From Dyadobacter sp. SG02 (GTDB taxonomy: Bacteria > Bacteroidota > Bacteroidia > Cytophagales > Spirosomataceae), in assembly GCF_900109045.1 (NCBI RefSeq), contig NZ_FNYL01000009.1, positions 186,001 through 250,000 on the forward strand: 64,000 nt of DNA. The letters are read 5' to 3'. The translations under genes and the position numbers were made by a program. Under the pieces are notes generated by a model. It was not told the origin of the DNA. It made no database searches and worked only from the letters and a program-made list of their open reading frames with translations. Of this stretch, positions 18,703 through 27,628 are shown in pieces. Numbering within the stretch: position 1 is the stretch's first letter; each line of letters begins with the position of its first letter.

Positions 18703-19275
18703 ATGGAAGGATTTTTTATTTTAGAAGTTGGCCGACGCATCAAACAAAAACGCCTGGACAAGCGAATGACGCTGCAAGAGCTTGGCGATAAGTCGGGTGT
18801 GAGTAAGGGGCTGGTTTCTCAAATCGAAAACGGGCGAACTATTCCATCGTTTCCCGTCATGCTGGCTATCATTCAATCCCTTGAAATTGAGGTCAGTGAA
18901 TTCTTTCAAGGGCTCAGCCTCCTTGAACCTACCATTCTGGTTAACCGTAAGGCGGACTACATTCCATTCGAAAAAGAAGACGCCAAGGGTTTCAGCTACA
19001 AACGGATGATGATGAGAAATCTCCCGGCCAGTACCATCGACTTCGCCTTGCTTGAACTATCCGGCGATTCCTATCGCGAAGAGGTTACCACCGATGCTTA
19101 TGAATTCATTTTTGTAATGAAGGGATCTACTGAATACCACGTTAACAGTCAGACATTTATACTCGAAGAGGGGGACTCTATCTTTTTTGACGGCCGACTG
19201 CCCCATGTTCCGAAGAATGTTGCTTCCGGTGACTGCACACTCCTGGTTTTGTATTTTTTTGATCAGAAGTCATAG
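18703..19275 (+). CDS. XRE-type transcriptional regulator with C-terminal cupin domain
   Basis: A 190-residue DNA-binding regulator. An HTH_XRE domain covers about residues 8-62 (RIKQKRLDKRMTLQELGDK, SGVSKGLVSQIENGRTIPS) and a cupin sensor about 110-187 (YEFIFVMKGSTEYHVNSQ, EEGDSIFFDGRLPHVPKNV). This two-domain class senses small metabolites and usually controls nearby catabolic genes. It is divergent from susC, with a 197-bp region holding a 19-bp element and a long inverted repeat. Further copies of the element precede the dehydrogenase and HAD genes, so I infer it controls all three units. Confidence 0.9.
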   Translation: MEGFFILEVGRRIKQKRLDKRMTLQELGDKSGVSKGLVSQIENGRTIPSFPVMLAIIQSLEIEVSEFFQGLSLLEPTILVNRKADYIPFEKEDAKGFSYKRMMMRNLPASTIDFALLELSGDSYREEVTTDAYEFIFVMKGSTEYHVNSQTFILEEGDSIFFDGRLPHVPKNVASGDCTLLVLYFFDQKS

Positions 19276-19325
19276 CGAGACAAAGTAACCCTTTTGTGTA
19301 TACGCATTAATATTTTAATGGTTTC

Positions 19326-20588
19326 CTAAGCGCTTATGGCCAAGTTACCCGGGCGTGCCGAAGGGTTGACTGTTGAAATAATGACCCCTGAAAGCACGCA
19401 TATGCAGGCGATCGCGAGGAAAATGTAGGCCGAGTTGCCGGTAATGTCGATCAGCTTACCGAACAGGGGTTCACCCAAAGCGGCAAACAGGTAACCTGTC
19501 ATATTCATCAGTCCGATACCCGTACCGGTGCGCTCGTTACCGAGCATTTCAGGGCACAATGTCCAGAAGTTGGCCTGCGGGCCGTACACAAAAAAGCCTG
19601 CAAGCAGCATCACGATCGATTGCAGCGCCATGTTACCCGCCGGTGCAAAATAGATCACCAGCGCGATGGCGGCACTGGCCAGCATTCCGACGCGGATCGA
19701 AGCGATCCTGTTGCGCTGGAAAAGCCCGTCCGAAAGACTCCCAAACGACACCGCACCTGCCGCCATGCCTACCGGCAAGAGAAATGTTACCCAAAGGTTG
19801 TGCGGGTTGTCCTTCCAGTTTGTCCCCAGATAATGCACCGGCACCCAGAAAATAAAGCCGTACCTGGCCATACTTTCGAAAGCAAACGCAAGGGTAACCA
19901 GCAGGAAGCTCCTGTTCCTCAGCACCATCCGGTACCGGTCCTGCCATGTTCTGCTATCCCTGCCGGTACTGGCCGCCGCGTCCGCTTCGTCGGGATTGGG
20001 GAAGCCCAGATCGGAAGGTTTGTCTTTAATGAGCACCAGAAAGAGGGTGGCGGTAATCAAAAGCAACAGAACCGGCAGGCGAAAAAGCATACGCCATTCG
20101 AGGTCCTGATGCAGGATCACAATGGAAAGCAGGTAGGTCACAACGGACGACAAGCCTGCCGCCATCGTATAGAAACCAAACGCCTTACCTTTTTCCTCCT
20201 TACCCCACCAGTTGGAAATAATCTTCCCCCCGGGCGCCCAGGCCATCGATTGAAAAAAGCCGTTCAATGCCCAAAGTACCATCACCATTTCAAGGCTTTC
20301 GGCAAAACTGATCGCGATATTGGCACCAATTGACAGATAAGCCCCCAATGGGACCATCAGGCGGGCACTGAAACGGTCCGCAAGGTTTCCGTTGACAAGC
20401 TGACCAACGGCATAACCCACGAGCATGGCAAAGCTGATCCACCCGATAGTTGCGAAAGGCACATCGAATTCGGTCGCCATCCCTTGTGCTGCCCAGCCGA
20501 AATTGTGCCGGCCCGTATAGAAAAACAGGTAGCACGCCATCGTCAGCAGCAGCATTTTCCATTGTTGTCGCCTGAATGGCTTGTTCAT
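19326..20588 (-). CDS. MFS transporter, organophosphate:phosphate antiporter-like
   Basis: A 420-residue inner-membrane carrier with 12 predicted helices. The opening QQWKMLLLTMACYLFFYTGRHNFG with Arg in the first helix, FFQSMAWAPGGKIISNWW, and KGKAFGFYTMAAGLSSV in short segments match the OPA branch (GlpT, UhpT, PgtP), which exchanges phosphorylated or phosphonylated solutes for phosphate. Starts 11 bp after the dehydrogenase gene ends, so they form an operon. With the HAD and phosphoesterase genes this suggests uptake of an organophosphate or phosphonate. The exact substrate is unknown. Confidence 0.85.
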   Translation of the reverse strand: MNKPFRRQQWKMLLLTMACYLFFYTGRHNFGWAAQGMATEFDVPFATIGWISFAMLVGYAVGQLVNGNLADRFSARLMVPLGAYLSIGANIAISFAESLEMVMVLWALNGFFQSMAWAPGGKIISNWWGKEEKGKAFGFYTMAAGLSSVVTYLLSIVILHQDLEWRMLFRLPVLLLLITATLFLVLIKDKPSDLGFPNPDEADAAASTGRDSRTWQDRYRMVLRNRSFLLVTLAFAFESMARYGFIFWVPVHYLGTNWKDNPHNLWVTFLLPVGMAAGAVSFGSLSDGLFQRNRIASIRVGMLASAAIALVIYFAPAGNMALQSIVMLLAGFFVYGPQANFWTLCPEMLGNERTGTGIGLMNMTGYLFAALGEPLFGKLIDITGNSAYIFLAIACICVLSGVIISTVNPSARPGNLAISA

Positions 20589-20599
20589 GTCTACCCGTT

Positions 20600-21685
20600 T
20601 TAGCTCCCAATGCGAATACCTACGCGCAAAGGTTTATGTTCAACTGCATATTCAAAAGCTTGCTGGGCGTTTTCCAGCTCAAATTCCTTGCCAACCACCG
20701 TTTCAAACGGAAACACATTATGGTTACGGCCCATGAATTCCACGGCATTGGTGAAATCCTCATAGTTGTAATTGTGTAGTCCCTTGATAGTGACCAGACG
20801 GCGTACAACCTGTTCCGCGTCTATTTTTACCTTTCTCGAAGCGAAAACGGCGCCCACCCAAACGGCCGTGCCGCCGATCCCCAGTGCGGCAATGCCTGCC
20901 TCCATGGCATCCGGCGCCCCGCTCATGTCAAAAACGATATCGACCCCGGATGGCTTGCGTGCGGCATTGCCATGACCAGCCTGGTCTTCGGCCAGCGAAT
21001 AGGCCACATCGGCTCCGAAGCCACGTGACTGCGCCAATCGCTTTTCATTGATGTCGGCAGTATATATTTGAGTTGCCCCTTTATCCTTGCACATGGCGGC
21101 GCAAACCATTCCCAAAAGTCCCAGGCCTGTGATGAGCACGCGCTTACCGCGGACCTCACCCGCCAACCTGAGCGCGCCTGCCACAGTCGCCACCGCACAG
21201 TTGATAGTCGCCGCTATATTCAATGGAACACCGGCGGGAATTTTCAACACGATCGTGTTTCTTCTTAAAATGCAATACTCTGCCAACCCGCCATGAAAAC
21301 TGTCTATTTCAGTAACCTGCGTATGTCCGTATTTAAACAGACCAGCCGCTTTTTGCGGCATCCCCCGCCGGGCCTCGTCCGACTCCGGATCTGACGAAAA
21401 TATACTCCATGTAACGATATCTCCGGGTACCAGCGGCGCACCTGAGTAATCCAAACCGGTATGCCCTTTCCCAACAGCCACCACCCGGCCCACGATTTCG
21501 TGGCCAAGAATGGTAGGCGTTTGCTCGGTCCGCAACCCGCAAAAGGTATGAAGGTCACTTCCGCAAAGGGTTGTGTACAGATTTTTTATTAAAACCTCTC
21601 CCTCACCGATTGCCGGCAATTCCATTGCCTGAAGTTGCAGATCTTCTCCCGCTCCCGTAAAGACTAAAAGGCTTCCCATATCCAT
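20600..21685 (-). CDS. Zinc-type alcohol dehydrogenase, phosphonate-catabolism-associated type
   Basis: Medium-chain dehydrogenase of about 361 residues. LCGSDLHTF and GHEIVG mark the catalytic zinc region and GLGLLGMVCAAMC the nucleotide fold. C-terminal text (TIKGLHNYNYEDFTNAVEFM, VGKEFELENAQQAFEYA) resembles the dehydrogenases repeatedly found beside phosphonate-degradation genes. The loop normally carrying the four structural-zinc cysteines (here near SSDPESDEARRGMPQKAAGL) has none, so that site appears lost. ATG 21685 matches usual family starts; an in-frame ATG at 21715 and a TTG at 21733 are alternatives, but both crowd the 19-bp element at 21735-21753. Co-transcribed with the MFS gene. 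Confidence 0.8.
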   Translation of the reverse strand: MDMGSLLVFTGAGEDLQLQAMELPAIGEGEVLIKNLYTTLCGSDLHTFCGLRTEQTPTILGHEIVGRVVAVGKGHTGLDYSGAPLVPGDIVTWSIFSSDPESDEARRGMPQKAAGLFKYGHTQVTEIDSFHGGLAEYCILRRNTIVLKIPAGVPLNIAATINCAVATVAGALRLAGEVRGKRVLITGLGLLGMVCAAMCKDKGATQIYTADINEKRLAQSRGFGADVAYSLAEDQAGHGNAARKPSGVDIVFDMSGAPDAMEAGIAALGIGGTAVWVGAVFASRKVKIDAEQVVRRLVTIKGLHNYNYEDFTNAVEFMGRNHNVFPFETVVGKEFELENAQQAFEYAVEHKPLRVGIRIGS

Positions 21686-21734
21686 AATTCCAGCTGGTGT
21701 CTTTTCTAACTGCATAGCAAAAATGCCAAACAAT

Positions 21735-21753
21735 TGTTTATTTATACTAAACT
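21735..21753. promoter_or_regulatory. 19-bp operator-like element, copy 2 (dehydrogenase)
   Basis: TGTTTATTTATACTAAACT, dyad TGTTTA, 7 bp, TAAACt. It lies about 50 bp upstream of the chosen dehydrogenase start. It matches copies at 18626 and 22582 at nearly every position, including the asymmetric ATAC centre. Confidence 0.6.
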
Positions 21754-21816
21754 AATGTTTAAGAATTTGTTAATTTTTGTTTTCTCGTCGTTGGTTTCGT
21801 GATAACTACGCCGAAG

Positions 21817-22509
21817 CTAAGCAGGTTCGATCACCGACTCAACGGCGACGATCTCCCACAGTTCATTCAGGTTGCTGATGATGTATTCCGGAGAAACGGT
21901 TTTAAGCTCTTCCAAACTATGCGCGCCTGTCGTTATACCGACATTGATACGACATCCGGCATTTCGTCCTTCCAGAACATCTACCGTCGAATCCCCTACC
22001 TTCATCACGGAAGCCGGATCGGTGATCCCGAAATGTTGCATCGCGAGAAGTATCATATCAGGTTCGGGGCGGTTCCTGGTTACCTCGGAGGCTGTAACCA
22101 GCAGGTCGTAGTCCACCCCCTGCCGCCACCCGATTTTCAGGATGAGCGCTTCGGCCGTTGCGCGGTTATAGCCCGTGTTCAAAACGACAATCACATTGTT
22201 TTCACGTAATTTCCGAAAAACCGCCGACGCATTTGGCTGTTCGAAAATTGCCTGCGAACGATATGCGTCGTCGAGCATTGAGAGAAAATTCACGTAGATC
22301 TCCCTGGCCAACGGTTCGTTGATGATGTTTTGCAGCGACATTACACTGCGTATTGCCTCCAATTTTTCCTTACCAGCGCCGACTTGTAAAACCTGGTCGA
22401 GCGTGAAACTTAAACCTGCGTCGTTGATAGCGGCCAAGAGCGTCTTGTATACAACATTATTCTCGTCCACCGTCGTGCCGGCCATGTCGAAAACTATCAT
22501 TTTTATCAT
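21817..22509 (-). CDS. Phosphonatase-like HAD hydrolase
   Basis: A 230-residue HAD-superfamily hydrolase. Motif I is DMAGTTVDE with nucleophile Asp8, the DxAGT form typical of phosphonoacetaldehyde hydrolase (PhnX) and its close relatives instead of the usual DxDxT. Motif II is LNTGY (Thr112). The residue before motif IV is Arg rather than Lys (TRNRPEPD, Arg145/147), again a PhnX-type feature, and motif IV is VGDSTVDV (Asp173). The small cap (about 15-80) has Lys47 in GAGKEK, where PhnX carries its Schiff-base lysine; alignment is needed to confirm this. Monocistronic with its own 19-bp element upstream. Confidence 0.85.
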   Translation of the reverse strand: MIKMIVFDMAGTTVDENNVVYKTLLAAINDAGLSFTLDQVLQVGAGKEKLEAIRSVMSLQNIINEPLAREIYVNFLSMLDDAYRSQAIFEQPNASAVFRKLRENNVIVVLNTGYNRATAEALILKIGWRQGVDYDLLVTASEVTRNRPEPDMILLAMQHFGITDPASVMKVGDSTVDVLEGRNAGCRINVGITTGAHSLEELKTVSPEYIISNLNELWEIVAVESVIEPA

Positions 22510-22581
22510 AGCGTATACGATTTGTTTAATTATGCTGAGCGTAAATTTAAGATCTCAGTACCGAACAAATATCATCGATTT

Positions 22582-22600
22582 TGTTTATAAATACTAAACA
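22582..22600. promoter_or_regulatory. 19-bp operator-like element, copy 3 (HAD hydrolase)
   Basis: TGTTTATAAATACTAAACA, a perfect 6-7-6 dyad (TGTTTA and TAAACA), 73 bp upstream of the HAD start codon. Best copy of the three. Confidence 0.62.
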
Positions 22601-22700
22601 TTTGTTAATAAATTATTTTAACTTCTACTTGGTCGCGTATGGGACTTACACTACACACATTTGCGTCCTACCAGCTCAGCGGTTGACACCGAAAACGACA

Positions 22701-22729
22701 AAGAGGTGAGCTATCAAGCATCACCTCTT
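22701..22729 (-). terminator. Terminator hairpin of the first molybdoenzyme operon
   Basis: AAGAGGTGA (22701-22709) pairs perfectly with TCACCTCTT (22721-22729), loop of 11. On the minus strand it follows the oxidoreductase stop codon by 55 bp and leads into TTTGTCGTTTTC, a weak T-tract. Confidence 0.65.
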
Positions 22730-22783
22730 CATTTGTAGCCCGCGGCAGACCTTAGCCCGGGCAATGATCCTATTTTTCAATAC

Positions 22784-25036
22784 CTAAATCACCTTCTCCA
22801 TTTCCGACTGGAAAGGCTGATTATAGAACCGCCTACCCTTATTCTTATACAATGCATTAGCCACCGCGCCGAATACGGGTGGGAACGGCGGCTCGCCTAA
22901 TCCCGTCGGGTCTATATCATTTTGGACAAAATGGACTTCGATCTTTTTGGGCGCCTCGTTGTGACGGATAATGCGGTAATTGTTGAAATTGGTTTGTTGA
23001 ACCACGCCGTCCTTGTGCGTGAGAGCGCCGTAAAATGCATTACCGATGCCATCCACCACGGCTCCCTGCACCATATTGGTGGCCGCGTCCGGGTTTATGA
23101 CGATGCCGCAATCCATCGCGCTGAATACCCGCTCCACATAAGGTTGCCCGTCGCGGGTGACCATGTCCACCACGTGGGCCGCATAGGAATTGTGGCAGAA
23201 ATAAGCAGCCACTCCCCTATTGTATTTTTCGTTACCCGGCTTGCCCCAGCCGGATTTGTCGCGCACCAGTTCCAGCACACCGGCGTATCGGTCGGCGTCG
23301 TATTCATTGTTTTTACCAACTGGTTTTTCCTTGGCCCTTTTTAAAAGCGCTAACCTGAACTCGATCGGATCTTTGCCTGCGGCTTCGGCTACTTCATCGA
23401 GAAACGATTGCTCTGCCGCGGCATTGAAATTTGAACGGGGTGCCCTAAACGCGCCGATCGTGATATTGGAAGCGATTTGCCAGCCTTCGGCCAGGTAGTT
23501 ATCTACTGCCCCGGCGGGAAAACGATTGGCATGAACCGGGTGTTCGGGTATCCCCCCGCCTTTCACATGAAAAGCAATCAGGTTTTTGTCCGCATCCAAT
23601 GCCGCGCGGTAAGTGGCGGTGTACATCGGGCGGTAAATGCCGTAGGTCATATCGTCCTCGCGCGTGTACATGAGCTTGACGGGCGCTTTGACTTTTCTGG
23701 AAATCAGGGCTGCTTCCGAGAGATAATGCCCGTAAGCCCTGCGGCCGAATCCTCCGCCCATGCGGGTCATCTGTATTTCAATTTTTTCGGGAGGCAGGTT
23801 GAGCAGCTTCGCAAGCGTAGGCTCCGTCCAGCCGGGGGCTTGTAAAGGTCCTACAAGTAATGCTTTTTCGTCGGTCACATGGGCGAAGAAGTTCATAGGC
23901 TCCATGCAGTTGTGGGCCAGGAACGGCGCATTGTACGTGCGTTCGATCACCTGCGCGGCATTTTTGAAAGCCGTTTCAGGGTCCCCGTCCTTTCTCAACT
24001 GCTGGGCAGGTTTTTGGGCATACTCCTGCATTTGCTGCATTTGGGTAGTCGTACTTTCGAGCGCTCCCGGAACGATCACCTCTCTTTTACCATTCCTTCC
24101 GCCCATCGTGTCTTTCACATCCCCGGCAGGCTCCCAGTTTGCTACCAGCTTTTTACGCGCATTCATTACTTCCCACGTGGTATTACCCACCACAACGAGC
24201 AGGTCGTTAAAGCTACGCGTGTCAAAACCCGCCTGTTCAAATCCATCCTCATACAATTTCAGACTGAAAACATCCTTGATACCCGGCATTTTAAGCGTTT
24301 CCGCCGCATCGAACGATTTCAATTTCATTCCAAATGCGGGCGGGTGCTGGATCATCGCGATCAGCATGCCGTCCACGTGGTAATCCAGTCCGAATAGCGG
24401 TTTGCCGGTTACGATCTTTTGCCCTTCTACATTTTTCTTCGCCTTTCTGACAATCGTAAAATCCTTCGGCGCTTTCAGCTCCAAGTCTTTCGGCACTGGC
24501 AATGTTGCCGCTTTGCTGGCCATATCGCCGTATTTGGCTGTTTTTTCGCTCGAATGCGACAACACGCCTGCTTTGGCGGTTACTTCGCCGGCTGGTACAT
24601 TCCAGGTCTGGGCCGCAGCTTCGCGCAACATTTGCCTTGCCGCCGCACCGGCTTGCCTCAGCGGCTTCCAGTACATCCGCACCGAATTGCTCCCGCCTGT
24701 GAACTGTGCGCCCAGTTTAGCATTGTCATGCGGCCCCATTTCGACGGTAATGTTTTTCCAATCCACATCCAGCTCCTCGGCCACGATCATGGGCAGGGAA
24801 GTCATTACATTTTGGCCGAATTCCGGGTTGGGACAAATGAGTTTGACCTTATTGTCGGGTGTGATGTGAATGTAGCCATTCAGCTGCGCCCATTGCTCCG
24901 GCAGGTTCAGCGCCTCGGATTTGTCGGCCGACTTAAAACCGGATAACCAGCTCACAGTCATCAACATCCCTCCGCCGGACAGCAGCGAGGCTTTCAGGAA
25001 CGAGCGCCTGTTTAATGCAGTTTTATCGTTGTTCAT
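22784..25036 (-). CDS. Exported molybdopterin-binding aldehyde/isoquinoline oxidoreductase subunit (operon 1)
   Basis: A 750-residue large subunit of the xanthine dehydrogenase family, closest in style to isoquinoline 1-oxidoreductase beta subunits. A Tat signal (LNRRSFLKASLLSGGGMLM) sends the folded cofactor-bearing protein to the periplasm. Two aldehyde-oxidase-type regions are visible; molybdopterin segments include TRMGGGFGRRAYGHYLS and FRAPRSNFNAAAEQ, and GLGEPPFPPVFGAV holds the expected catalytic Glu. It oxidises aldehydes or N-heterocycles with water-derived oxygen. Downstream of its [2Fe-2S] partner, with a 30-bp gap. Unlike operon 2 it has no adjacent cytochrome gene. Confidence 0.93.
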   Translation of the reverse strand: MNNDKTALNRRSFLKASLLSGGGMLMTVSWLSGFKSADKSEALNLPEQWAQLNGYIHITPDNKVKLICPNPEFGQNVMTSLPMIVAEELDVDWKNITVEMGPHDNAKLGAQFTGGSNSVRMYWKPLRQAGAAARQMLREAAAQTWNVPAGEVTAKAGVLSHSSEKTAKYGDMASKAATLPVPKDLELKAPKDFTIVRKAKKNVEGQKIVTGKPLFGLDYHVDGMLIAMIQHPPAFGMKLKSFDAAETLKMPGIKDVFSLKLYEDGFEQAGFDTRSFNDLLVVVGNTTWEVMNARKKLVANWEPAGDVKDTMGGRNGKREVIVPGALESTTTQMQQMQEYAQKPAQQLRKDGDPETAFKNAAQVIERTYNAPFLAHNCMEPMNFFAHVTDEKALLVGPLQAPGWTEPTLAKLLNLPPEKIEIQMTRMGGGFGRRAYGHYLSEAALISRKVKAPVKLMYTREDDMTYGIYRPMYTATYRAALDADKNLIAFHVKGGGIPEHPVHANRFPAGAVDNYLAEGWQIASNITIGAFRAPRSNFNAAAEQSFLDEVAEAAGKDPIEFRLALLKRAKEKPVGKNNEYDADRYAGVLELVRDKSGWGKPGNEKYNRGVAAYFCHNSYAAHVVDMVTRDGQPYVERVFSAMDCGIVINPDAATNMVQGAVVDGIGNAFYGALTHKDGVVQQTNFNNYRIIRHNEAPKKIEVHFVQNDIDPTGLGEPPFPPVFGAVANALYKNKGRRFYNQPFQSEMEKVI

Positions 25037-25066
25037 GGTGAGGTTCTTGTTTAAGGTTCAGGATCA

Positions 25067-25522
25067 CTACTTTTTGGCCGCTGACTTCACGGCCTCCTTA
25101 ATACGCAGGTAAGTGCCGCACCGGCAGATATTCCCGCTCATTTGCGCCTCGATTTCTTCGTCTGTGGGTTTCGGATTGTTTTTCAGCAGGGACGCCGCCT
25201 GCATGATCTGCCCCGCCTGGCAGTAGCCGCATTGGGCCACATCGTGTTCCAGCCACGCTTTCTGCACGGGATGGTCACCCTTTTCCGACAGTCCTTCGAT
25301 GGTGGTAACCGCCTGCTTGCCGACGACCGAAACGGGCAGCTGGCACGAACGGATCGCATTACCTTCCAGATGGACCGTACACGCGCCGCATTGCGCAATA
25401 CCGCAACCATACTTGGTACCGGTCATATTCAGATGGTCGCGCAGCACCCAGAGCAACGGCGTCGCCGGATCGACATTCACCTGCCGGACTTTACCGTTAA
25501 TTTTAAGATTATATGTAGCCAT
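25067..25522 (-). CDS. [2Fe-2S] subunit of molybdenum oxidoreductase (operon 1)
   Basis: A 151-residue electron-transfer subunit. A plant-ferredoxin-type cluster site ([18 protein letters not shown] with a later Cys in IRSC) is followed by the alpha-helical second cluster domain ([13 protein letters not shown] and [12 protein letters not shown]). No signal peptide is visible, so it probably travels with the Tat-borne large subunit. It takes electrons from the molybdenum site. First gene of a two-gene operon with a 38-bp AraC-type element about 110 bp upstream. Confidence 0.95.
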   Translation of the reverse strand: MATYNLKINGKVRQVNVDPATPLLWVLRDHLNMTGTKYGCGIAQCGACTVHLEGNAIRSCQLPVSVVGKQAVTTIEGLSEKGDHPVQKAWLEHDVAQCGYCQAGQIMQAASLLKNNPKPTDEEIEAQMSGNICRCGTYLRIKEAVKSAAKK

Positions 25523-25633
25523 GGTGGTTGTATTTTCGGTTTAGAAAGACGTTTGATTCGTCACTTCGTGAAACCGGAAACGCACCGGCAGAAGTGCAGC
25601 CTGCGAAGTTCCTGTTTTTCTCTGGAACAGGCC

Positions 25634-25671
25634 GTATACAAATTCCTGATTCTTCTACCAATATTCCTGAT
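25634..25671. promoter_or_regulatory. AraC-regulon element, copy 1 (molybdoenzyme operon 1)
   Basis: GTATAC at 25634, then ATTCCTGAT at 25642 and again at 25663 (21 bp apart, two helical turns), and TCTACCAATATTCC ending at 25667. Copies at 33238 and 34993 align without gaps. Tandem same-face repeats are the usual target of AraC-family activators. Confidence 0.7.
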
Positions 25672-25857
25672 CTGCGATAGAAATAGACCGCAGGGCTCTA
25701 ATGTGAGGTAAGCATTGATAAGCACGCGAGTGGGCTGGAAGGCTTCACCTACCAGACAAACATCCCAATTTGGATATTTGTAGTCGTTGCGGGAATCACT
25801 ATTTCTATTACTGTCTTTACGATTAGCCTGCAAGGAGTTAGAGCTGCAATAGCCCTT

Positions 25858-26070
25858 TTACTTCGTTTCCTTCGACTCCAAATATTCCTCGCGCGCGACT
25901 TTTACCACGGCATCGAGTTGCGCCATGAACAAGTCCGCGTCCCTTTTCGTGTGTATTACCGTTGAAAGCGAATCGGGCTTGGCAGGTCTTTGCTTGGCCG
26001 TTTTTGGCGCTACCGACTTTTGGGCAAGATCTTGTAAATGAGCTAATTTCTCCCGGATTTTATCTTCCAT
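25858..26070 (-). CDS. Small hypothetical protein
   Basis: A 70-residue basic, probably helical protein (MEDKIREKLAHLQDLAQKSV, a Lys/Pro linker, then HTKRDADLFMAQLDAVVKVA). It has no signal peptide and no recognised family. It follows the 142-residue ORF at 26109 by 38 bp on the same strand, so the two may be a functional pair. Coding status is likely but not certain. Confidence 0.5.
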   Translation of the reverse strand: MEDKIREKLAHLQDLAQKSVAPKTAKQRPAKPDSLSTVIHTKRDADLFMAQLDAVVKVAREEYLESKETK

Positions 26071-26108
26071 AGCTTCAAGATAGTGATTATAGTTGATTTT
26101 CTTAATAG

Positions 26109-26537
26109 CTAGAACCTTATCGGTTCAGGTGAACAACATAATAGCGATAAAGCTCGTGGCGGGATCTGGAATACTAGCGTGGAGTACAAAACAGCCCGAT
26201 CCTTGTGTTTGAGCCTTATTTGATCGTCAATTTCTCCATCTTCCATCAGTGGTCCCATTGCCAGATTGCAGACTCCGGCTAGAAGTGGATCTGGATGCGG
26301 CATGATTTCAACGCGCATCACTCTGACGGTTCCGTCCGTTTGCGGGGACAAAAACTCCATTTTTGTGTATTCACGGTGAAGGAAGGCATTTAACAATTCG
26401 TAGGTTTTCCCTAGATCTATTTTAACCATAGTGCGTGTATCAAAAAGAACCGACCTTACTACTGACACTTTGTAAAAAAGGCTAGTTAATTTGATGCGTA
26501 CCGAAATCTTTTCCACAATAATATCTTCCTGCGGCAC
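26109..26537 (-). CDS. Hypothetical protein, possible DUF6934-like
   Basis: An ORF of 142 residues that begins with GTG at 26537; ATG 26429 (MVKIDLGKTYELL) is an alternative start. The segment VCNLAMGPLMEDGEIDDQIR resembles the NLAFGD-type motif that I associate with DUF6934 proteins of Bacteroidota, which occur with small partner genes. This is a loose, memory-based match. It sits directly downstream of the AraC-regulated operon (83 bp after the aldo/keto reductase) and upstream of a 70-residue partner. Confidence 0.5.
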   Translation of the reverse strand: MPQEDIIVEKISVRIKLTSLFYKVSVVRSVLFDTRTMVKIDLGKTYELLNAFLHREYTKMEFLSPQTDGTVRVMRVEIMPHPDPLLAGVCNLAMGPLMEDGEIDDQIRLKHKDRAVLYSTLVFQIPPRALSLLCCSPEPIRF

Positions 26538-26552
26538 AACCGTAATTGCTAA

Positions 26553-27625
<1,073 letters not shown>

Positions 27626-27628
27626 TCA

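Noticed and set aside
19305-19320. CATTAA-TATT-TTAATG palindrome between the convergent regulator and MFS genes
   Set aside because: Short, all AT and lacking a GC stem or T-tract, so not a convincing terminator.
25561-25833. 90-codon minus-strand ORF
   Set aside because: It covers the conserved AraC-regulon element and has no protein signature, so it is treated as promoter DNA.
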